From NCBI RefSeq assembly GCF_011752625.1, contig NZ_VWXD01000003.1:372001-436000 (forward strand): DNA of 64,000 nucleotides. Reading direction: 5' to 3'. Below, piece after piece: positions 58,326-64,000 of this stretch. The DNA comes from Candidatus Pantoea formicae (GTDB lineage: Bacteria; Pseudomonadota; Gammaproteobacteria; Enterobacterales; Enterobacteriaceae). The notes beneath the pieces are model-generated. The model was not told the origin of the DNA. It was given only the letters and a program-made list of their open reading frames with translations, and searched no databases. The first letter of the stretch is position 1; each line of letters starts with the position of its first letter. Position numbers and translations under genes: made by a program.

Positions 58326-59129
58326 ATGGAAACGCTGCTGGAAGTGCGTAACCTGAGCAAAACTTACCGCTATCGCACCGGATTGTTTCGCCGCCAACAT
58401 GTTGAGGCGGTGAAAGGGGTCAGTTTCACCCTGCGTGAGAAGCAGACGCTGGCGGTGATAGGTGAGAATGGCTCGGGAAAATCGACGCTCGCCAAAATGC
58501 TGAGCGGCATGGTGGAACCCACCGAGGGCGAAATGCTGATCGACGATCATCCGTTGGAGTACGGCGATTATGGCTATCGCAGCCAGCGTATCAGGATGAT
58601 TTTTCAGGACCCGTCAACGTCCCTGAACCCACGACAACGTGTCAGTCAAATCCTCGATTTTCCGCTGCGCCTGAACTCAGATTTCGATGATGAAGAGCGA
58701 GAAAAACGCATTATCGCCACGCTGCGCCAGGTCGGGTTGCTGCGCGACCATGCCGGATATTATCCGCATATGCTGGCCCCCGGACAAAAACAGCGTCTGG
58801 CGTTGGCGCGCGCTCTGATCTTGCAGCCTAAAGTGATTGTCGCCGACGAAGCCCTCGCCTCGCTGGATATGACCATGCGCTCGCAACTGGTGAATTTGAT
58901 GCTGGAGCTGCAGGAAAAACACGGTATCGCTTATATTTATGTGACGCAGCACTTGGGCATGATGAAACACATCAGCGATCAGGTGCTGGTGATGCATCAA
59001 GGTGAAGTGGTTGAACGCGGCGGCACAGCTGATGTGCTGGCTTCCCCCTTACATGACCTGACAAAGCGTTTGATCACCAGCCACTTTGGCGAGGCATTAA
59101 CCGCTGAGGCCTGGCGCAAGGCACGCTGA
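58326..59129 (+). CDS. sapF: SapF, ABC transporter ATP-binding protein
   Basis: A 267-residue DppF/OppF-like ATPase. Walker A is GENGSGKS and Walker B is VIVADEA. The signature is LAPGQ (150-154), and the switch region reads VTQHLG where relatives have AHDL, so the His is shifted by one. E. coli SapF is similar at these places. It begins two bases after sapD and is the last gene of the operon. The two altered signatures suggest unequal ATP sites. Confidence 0.94.
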   Translation: METLLEVRNLSKTYRYRTGLFRRQHVEAVKGVSFTLREKQTLAVIGENGSGKSTLAKMLSGMVEPTEGEMLIDDHPLEYGDYGYRSQRIRMIFQDPSTSLNPRQRVSQILDFPLRLNSDFDDEEREKRIIATLRQVGLLRDHAGYYPHMLAPGQKQRLALARALILQPKVIVADEALASLDMTMRSQLVNLMLELQEKHGIAYIYVTQHLGMMKHISDQVLVMHQGEVVERGGTADVLASPLHDLTKRLITSHFGEALTAEAWRKAR

Positions 59130-59270
59130 TTGTTCACTGCATCGCGGAAAACGCGGTGCGGTTTACCGCATTTGATAGAGACGTGCTAGAATCCGCACGT
59201 CGATTAACGTCGGTCGCCTACTTTTTAATCACTGCGGCCGCCAACAACAATGACCATAAGGATTACAGCT

Positions 59271-60059
59271 ATGGGTTTTCTTTCCGGTAAGCGCATTCTG
59301 ATTACTGGCGTTGCCAGTAAACTCTCCATTGCCTACGGTATTGCACAGGCGATGCACAAACAGGGCGCAGAACTGGCTTTCACCTACCAGAACGACAAAT
59401 TGAAAAGTCGTGTGGAAGAGTTTGCTAAAGATCTGGGTTCAGACATTGTTCTGCCGTGCGATGTGGCAGAAGACGAGAGCATCACTGCGCTGTTCACCGA
59501 GCTGGCAAAAACCTGGCCGAAATTTGACGGTTTCGTTCACTCAATCGGTTTTGCACCTGGCGATCAGCTGGATGGTGACTACGTGAACGCCGTTACCCGT
59601 GAAGGCTTTAAAATCGCTCACGACATCTCTGCCTACAGCTTCGTGGCGATGGCGAAAGAGTGCCGTGCAATGCTGAACCCGAATTCAGCCCTGCTGACCC
59701 TTTCTTACCTGGGTGCAGAGCGTGCTATCCCTAACTACAACGTGATGGGTCTGGCTAAAGCGTCTCTGGAAGCTAACGTACGCTATATGGCAAATGCGAT
59801 GGGTCCAGAAGGTACGCGTGTGAACGCGGTTTCTGCGGGTCCAATCCGTACCTTAGCGGCGTCTGGCATCAAAGATTTCCGTAAGATGCTGGCTCACTGT
59901 GAAGCCGTTACCCCAATTCGTCGTACCGTAACCATCGAAGACGTGGGTAACTCTGCGGCCTTCCTGTGTTCCGATCTGGCGGGTGGTATCACCGGTGAAG
60001 TGGTACACGTTGATGGCGGCTTCAGCATTGCCGCTATGAACGAGCTGGAACTGAAATAA
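59271..60059 (+). CDS. fabI: FabI, enoyl-ACP reductase (NADH)
   Basis: A 262-residue short-chain dehydrogenase, the same length as E. coli FabI. It does the last reduction of each fatty-acid elongation round. The catalytic pair Y156 and K163 lies in [11 protein letters not shown]93 in HSIGFAPG is the wild-type residue linked to triclosan binding. NAD contacts include [14 protein letters not shown] 59271 follows AAGGAT and fits the family; the frame opens at 59250. It has a 141-bp upstream region with a TAGAAT -10-like element near 59188, and a terminator. Confidence 0.98.
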   Translation: MGFLSGKRILITGVASKLSIAYGIAQAMHKQGAELAFTYQNDKLKSRVEEFAKDLGSDIVLPCDVAEDESITALFTELAKTWPKFDGFVHSIGFAPGDQLDGDYVNAVTREGFKIAHDISAYSFVAMAKECRAMLNPNSALLTLSYLGAERAIPNYNVMGLAKASLEANVRYMANAMGPEGTRVNAVSAGPIRTLAASGIKDFRKMLAHCEAVTPIRRTVTIEDVGNSAAFLCSDLAGGITGEVVHVDGGFSIAAMNELELK

Positions 60060-60060
60060 T

Positions 60061-60110
60061 GTAGCGGCGGCTAACCAGCCGCCTTTGGGCGTACCCCGGT
60101 GCGCCCCTAC
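60061..60110. repeat. GTAGCGG/GTAGGGG-ended palindrome C, with fabI terminator
   Basis: GTAGCGG opens the element and CCCCTAC closes it. GGCGGCT-AACC-AGCCGCC-TTT (60066-60086) is a probable terminator of fabI, two bases after its stop. GGGCG-TACCCCGGTG-CGCCC (about 60087-60106) is a second hairpin. The ends resemble elements A and B in this window. Confidence 0.65.
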
Positions 60111-60265
60111 AAATCCCCCCTTATACTCACCCGCTATAAATTATTCCCCATCATTCTTTTGCCGCAGCCAGTGCTTCAGCGACGATAAGCTAGCCCTTTG
60201 GTGGCGATGCGCTTTTCAGATTTGCCCGTCGCATGCCAAGTCCGTTTTTCGCGCAAGGAATGACC

Positions 60266-61387
60266 ATGGAACAACGCCGTTCTCCCGGCCATGATCACTG
60301 GTTTTATGAAAGCCAGACTCGCCCGCAATCGCAAGCCACCGCACCCTTGGTGCCCGAGGCTGCCTATATTGAAGATCGCTTTTTATTGGGTTTGCAGCAG
60401 GAAGCCACTGCGCTGCAACCGGTATTGATCCGTTTCCAGCCAGCTTTGTTGGCTGCGCGCGACCTCAGTCAGCTCCTGCTGCCCGACACGCTGAGCACCT
60501 CACTGACACACACCTTGACGCTTTACGATCGCCTCAGCACTGCGCTTATTGTTGCGCAGGTTGCTGGTGTTCAACGTCTGTGCAATCACTACTCGGCGCG
60601 GCTCAACCCGCTGCCAGGCCCAGACTCTTCACGAGAGAGTAATAATCGGCTGACGCAAATTACCCAATATGCGCGTCAGTTGGCGATGCAGCCCGCATTA
60701 ATTAACGCAGCCAGCATTAGCGCACTGGACGCGGTTGGCCTCACTGAGCCGGATATCGTGACGCTTAATCAGTTGGTGGGCTTTGTCAGCTATCAGGCGC
60801 GCGTGGTGGCCGGACTACAGGCGATGATGGGTTTGCCAGTACGTTGGATACCGGGCGTCTCTCCTCCGGCAGATGCCGACGCTAACATGCTGACTCATCA
60901 AGCGGAGTGGCAACACGCGCTGAAACCGGTTGAGCTGCGCTATGCCAGTGCTGAGCAACTGGCTGCCATTACATTTTGCCAGGGAATTGCAGATTTAGAC
61001 GAGGCGATGTGGTTGCTGGTGCATGATGCACAGGCGCTGTATGGCTGGGCAACCTTGCAGCAGCGCCTGGAAGACCATTTCACGGATGAAGCAGCGCTGG
61101 CGCAGGCAGTGAGTGCGCGCATTCTGGGCTGCATTCGTCAATTCAACCTAAGGGCGGGTGATCAGCGCGAGGCGCTGCTTCAGGATGTCGATAAGGCTGC
61201 CGAGGACACGCCGCTCATTCATGTCAGCGCGCAACTGGTTCGTCTGCCAGAGCGCTTTAGCGCGGCTCACCTGCAACCCTTACTGAACGCAGGCTGGGGA
61301 ACCGAGCGTATTTTCACCCTGTTACAGGCTGTTGCCTTTGCCAGCTGGCAGGATCGTTTATTTATGGCGCTGGGTGAGGCACGTTAA
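60266..61387 (+). CDS. AhpD/CMD-like (carboxymuconolactone decarboxylase superfamily) protein
   Basis: A 373-residue, mostly helical protein. Two AhpD-like helical segments are visible: one around LYDRLSTALIVAQVAGVQRLCNHY and one around TFCQGIADLDEAMWLL. The LVGFVSYQARVVAGLQAMMG stretch resembles CMD-domain proteins linked to peroxidase chemistry. The redox CxxC of true AhpD is absent, so peroxidase activity is doubtful. ATG 60266 has AAGGA six bases upstream; ATGs at 60260 and 60233 are in frame but less likely. It converges with a LysR gene, sharing TTAA at the stops. Confidence 0.6.
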   Translation: MEQRRSPGHDHWFYESQTRPQSQATAPLVPEAAYIEDRFLLGLQQEATALQPVLIRFQPALLAARDLSQLLLPDTLSTSLTHTLTLYDRLSTALIVAQVAGVQRLCNHYSARLNPLPGPDSSRESNNRLTQITQYARQLAMQPALINAASISALDAVGLTEPDIVTLNQLVGFVSYQARVVAGLQAMMGLPVRWIPGVSPPADADANMLTHQAEWQHALKPVELRYASAEQLAAITFCQGIADLDEAMWLLVHDAQALYGWATLQQRLEDHFTDEAALAQAVSARILGCIRQFNLRAGDQREALLQDVDKAAEDTPLIHVSAQLVRLPERFSAAHLQPLLNAGWGTERIFTLLQAVAFASWQDRLFMALGEAR

Positions 61388-62292
61388 TCCGGCAAATGAC
61401 GCCGTGCTTCATCGAAGAAGTGCTGAGCCAGCGGTGATGCCCTGCCCGGCTCAGCAATCACTAACGCCGCCTGACGTCCCATGGGCGCCATATCGATCGG
61501 TCGTCGTGCCAGATTTTGCAACATCTCCGGTAACAGATGGTCGCAGGGCGACACCATTACCCCCAGCCCCACCTGTGCGCTCTGCAGTAATTGCATAATC
61601 GACGCGCTTTCAATAATTACGCGCGGTAACAGGCCGGTTTCACGCAGCTGGCCATCGAGATAACGGCGGAAATAGCGCGTGGGTTCCGCAAGGCACAGTG
61701 GCTGCGCGGCCAGCGTTGCCAGTGACAGCTTTTCGTGTTCAAGCAGCGCCGGAAAATGGTCTGGATTGAAAATGGCTTCCACACCACGATCCTTTAACAG
61801 CGCGGTCTGAAAATGTAATTCACGCAGCGACGTTAGCTCAAAAAATCCGATTCCGCCGTCTACCGTGTGGCTGTTCAAGGCTTCTAACAGCTGGTCGGCG
61901 CTCATTGCCGCTACACGATAGTCGAGTTGTGGATAGCGCGCTTCCACCGCTTTCAGTAACGCGGGCAGTGCGACGCTGCATTGCGGCATAACGCCGAGGC
62001 GCAGCGTACCGTTCACGCCATGCTTCAGCGATTCCACTTCCAGCTTCAGGCCCTGATACACCGAAACAATTTCCCGTGCCCAGGTCAGCACACGCTCCCC
62101 TTCCGGCGTGAAGCCGTCAAAGTTGTTGCTGCGATTGATCAGCGATAATCCCAGTTCGCGCTCAAGATTCTTCAGTCGCATCGATAGCGTCGGCTGGCTG
62201 ACAAAACTGGCCTCAGCTGCGCGACCAAAATGGCGTTCACGCTCCAAATTACAGAGATAAATTAATTGCTTGATGTCGATTTTCGCATCCAC
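61384..62292 (-). CDS. LysR-family transcriptional regulator
   Basis: A 302-residue LysR regulator. The HTH is HFGRAAEASFVSQPTLSMRL near the N-terminus, followed by LERELGLSLINRSNNFDGFTP and an effector domain. DIKQLIYLCNLERERHFGRA resembles the OxyR/CynR-like branch, but no OxyR Cys pair arrangement is evident. The start is taken as GTG 62290-62292, with weak ribosome-site support. It converges with the CMD-like gene by four bases. Target and effector are unknown. Confidence 0.83.
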   Translation of the reverse strand: MDAKIDIKQLIYLCNLERERHFGRAAEASFVSQPTLSMRLKNLERELGLSLINRSNNFDGFTPEGERVLTWAREIVSVYQGLKLEVESLKHGVNGTLRLGVMPQCSVALPALLKAVEARYPQLDYRVAAMSADQLLEALNSHTVDGGIGFFELTSLRELHFQTALLKDRGVEAIFNPDHFPALLEHEKLSLATLAAQPLCLAEPTRYFRRYLDGQLRETGLLPRVIIESASIMQLLQSAQVGLGVMVSPCDHLLPEMLQNLARRPIDMAPMGRQAALVIAEPGRASPLAQHFFDEARRHLPD

Positions 62293-62344
62293 CCTGAAGT
62301 CACAGTCGCGCTATGGTAACAAACTCATGTCCTAAAAAGCACAA

Positions 62345-62364
62345 AGGCCGCCTTTTGGCAGCCT
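62345..62364 (-). terminator. Possible terminator for the PTS gene
   Basis: On the minus strand AGGCTGCC-AAAA-GGCGGCCT (eight pairs, one G-U) is followed by TTGTGC. It lies about 150 bp after the EIICB stop, with a poor U-tract. Confidence 0.45.
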
Positions 62365-62514
62365 CTGAGAATAGAATTAATGCCCCACCCGGCGCTTATC
62401 TCCGGCACTCGCAATGGCTTAGCTCTTGAAGGGGCAAAGACATCATCGCAAATATCGGGCCTGCAGATTTAACATTGGTTGCTAATTTTATTATTAGCGT
62501 GGTAACTAAATATG

Positions 62515-64000
62515 TTATGCAACGCCTAACGCACTTTTTACCTCATTGGCGATCTTTTCCACCTGCGGGCCATAGATCACCTGCACATCGTGCTCGCTGA
62601 CGCGGTTGACGCCGTTGGCGCCGGTGGTGAGCAAGGTCTGATCCACTACCTCTTTCATCTCTTTCACCCGCACACGTAACCGGGTGAAGCAGCAATCGAC
62701 ATCCTCTATATTGCTTTCACCCCCCAGCCCGCTGATGATCACTTTGGTGCGTTCATCAGCCGTCACCTGAGTGCTTTGCGGCTCCTCATCTGCTTCGCGC
62801 CCCGGCGTTTCAACCCTCATCCGCGTTATTACAAAACGAAAGCCGTAATAATAAATCGGTGCATAGATAACGCCCAACGCCACCGTCCACCACCAATGCG
62901 TTTTACTGCCACCAAGAATACCAAACACCACTAAATCAATCGCACCGCCCTGCACGTTGCCTATCATCAAGTGCAGCATCGACATCAGCATAAAGGACAA
63001 GCCGGTCAGCAAGGCATGAAGAATATAGAGCACCGGTGAAACAAAGATAAAACAGAACTCCAGAGGCTCGGTGATACCCGTGGTGAATGAGGTGAGCGCA
63101 CCCGCCAGTACCAGCGCTTTAACCCGCTGCTTATGTTCCGGGCGCGCAGTGTGGTAGATCGCCAGTGCGGCTGCGGGCAAGCCGAACATCATCACCGGAA
63201 TTTTCCCTTGCGCAAGGAACTGCGTGGCACTGCGCACCGTGTCATCAGGAATCGCTCCCGGATGGGTCAGCGAACTGTTAAAGATATTCAGGGCGCCGAC
63301 CACGGTTTGTCCATCCACCGTTGCCATGCCCCCAATCGGCGTGAATCGCACTGTCTCATTGAGGATATGATGTAAACCGGTGGGTATCAGCAGACGTTCA
63401 CCGGTGCCTAAGAGAAATGCACCATATTGCCCACTTTTCCCAATCATTTGCCCCACCCACGCAATGCCTTGGCCAATGGTGGGCCAAATCAACGCCAGCA
63501 GCACACCAATCAGCGGCAAGACGACGATGGTGACGATCGGCACGAAGCGGCGTCCGCCGAAGAAGCTGATCGCCGTTGGCAGTTGCTGGGTATAAAAGCG
63601 GTTATGCAGCGCAACAGTGATCAATCCCGCAATCACCCCGCCTAACACACTCATATTGTAGGTAAAGATCCCCAGCATATTGATGTACTCGGCTGAGGTC
63701 ATCATCGCGGTAGTTTGATCCATACCCGCCTGCTGCAAAGCAGCGGGCGTGGTGGTTAGCGCGGTGAGTCCTTTCGCGGCCAGCGTGGCGTTAATGCCCA
63801 CGTTCATCGAGATATAGCCAATCACGGCAGCAAATGCAGCGGTCGGCTTTTCTGCTTTCGCTAAACCAATCGCACTGGCGACCGCAAAGAAAACCGGCAG
63901 ATTGGCAAACAACGCGGCCGCCACTTTGCGGATAAAACCGATGATGAGCTGCGGTACCTGCAAATTGGCAAAGGCATCGCCGGTGACCGCAGGGTTTTGC
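62515..64000 (-). CDS. PTS sugar transporter EIICB, glucose/maltose class (5' end beyond window edge)
   Basis: At least 494 residues of a membrane EIIC domain fused to EIIB. The IIC part has about ten TM segments with GTGERLLIPTGLHHI and GITEPLEFCFIF, both signatures of the glucose/glucoside/GlcNAc family. The IIB domain at the C-terminus has the phosphorylated Cys in DCCFTRLRV (the second Cys) and ends SEHDVQVIYGP. Overall it is most like MalX and GlvC-type alpha-glucoside permeases; the sugar cannot be set from this part. The frame stays open to the right edge, so the start is outside the window. Confidence 0.88.
   Translation of the reverse strand, partial: QNPAVTGDAFANLQVPQLIIGFIRKVAAALFANLPVFFAVASAIGLAKAEKPTAAFAAVIGYISMNVGINATLAAKGLTALTTTPAALQQAGMDQTTAMMTSAEYINMLGIFTYNMSVLGGVIAGLITVALHNRFYTQQLPTAISFFGGRRFVPIVTIVVLPLIGVLLALIWPTIGQGIAWVGQMIGKSGQYGAFLLGTGERLLIPTGLHHILNETVRFTPIGGMATVDGQTVVGALNIFNSSLTHPGAIPDDTVRSATQFLAQGKIPVMMFGLPAAALAIYHTARPEHKQRVKALVLAGALTSFTTGITEPLEFCFIFVSPVLYILHALLTGLSFMLMSMLHLMIGNVQGGAIDLVVFGILGGSKTHWWWTVALGVIYAPIYYYGFRFVITRMRVETPGREADEEPQSTQVTADERTKVIISGLGGESNIEDVDCCFTRLRVRVKEMKEVVDQTLLTTGANGVNRVSEHDVQVIYGPQVEKIANEVKSALGVA

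Noticed and set aside
61332..61598. 88-residue ORF spanning the CMD/LysR junction
   Set aside because: Covers two convergent real genes out of frame, with no ribosome site.

Overview
The window is a stretch of chromosome from a gammaproteobacterium of the Enterobacterales. It most likely comes from the Erwiniaceae (Pantoea or a close relative). The core gene order follows the E. coli terminus-side backbone: smrA-fnr-uspE, pntAB-ydgH-ydgI-rstAB, asr-ydgU-ydgD, hrpA-azoR, ydbL-ynbE-ydbH-ldhA-nifJ, ttcA-fnrS-zntB, mppA-mpaA-ycjG-tpx-tyrR, ycjF-ycjX-pspDCBA/pspF, sapABCDF-fabI. Between these blocks sit lineage-specific genes that E. coli lacks at these positions. The species assignment is inference; no rRNA or species-specific marker is present.

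Layout. 1-9.8 kb is accessory and metabolic: a YbdL-like aminotransferase (cut by the window edge) with a divergent LysR gene, a chemoreceptor with a recognisable sigma-28 promoter, a type-B carboxylesterase divergent from a DoxX membrane protein, and an HglS/YdcJ-like dioxygenase followed by an AAHS-type aromatic-acid transporter with a divergent PcaQ-like regulator. 9.8-24.5 kb is core: smrA, fnr with an FNR-like site, uspE, pntBA, ydgH, ydgI, the rstAB two-component system, an M32 carboxypeptidase, asr with a match to the RstA box, the 26-residue ydgU and the protease ydgD. 24.6-40.1 kb holds hrpA, azoR, the ydbH-ynbE-ydbL envelope-lipid operon, ldhA, a DUF333 lipoprotein, an MgtC-family protein, nifJ and ttcA. 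40.1-53.4 kb holds a proline-rich microprotein, the anaerobic sRNA FnrS, zntB, murein-peptide recycling (mppA, mpaA, ycjG), tpx, tyrR and the phage-shock genes with a sigma-54 promoter. 53.4-60.1 kb holds the iron sRNA RyhB with its Fur box, the sap operon and fabI. 60.2-64 kb holds an AhpD/CMD-like protein, a LysR regulator and a PTS EIICB gene (cut by the window edge).

How the genes work together. Several themes recur. Oxygen and redox control: fnr, the FNR-activated sRNA fnrS, ldhA, nifJ, pntAB, tpx and azoR. Acid and envelope stress: rstAB with its target asr, the psp system, sap, ydbH, mppA/mpaA/ycjG. Iron: RyhB.

Two small-RNA genes are hidden in intergenic DNA on the minus strand: FnrS (about 40331-40450) and RyhB (about 53581-53673). 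Both are recognised by long blocks shared with the E. coli RNAs, correctly placed upstream FNR/Fur sites and U-tailed terminators. The least explained structure is a 192-bp, hairpin-rich element with 21-bp inverted ends between tpx and tyrR (46122-46313). GTAGCGG-ended palindromic elements also occur at 24.5, 41.7 and 60.1 kb. I found no prophage, insertion sequence, CRISPR array, tRNA or rRNA. I did not find a clearly new multi-gene system.
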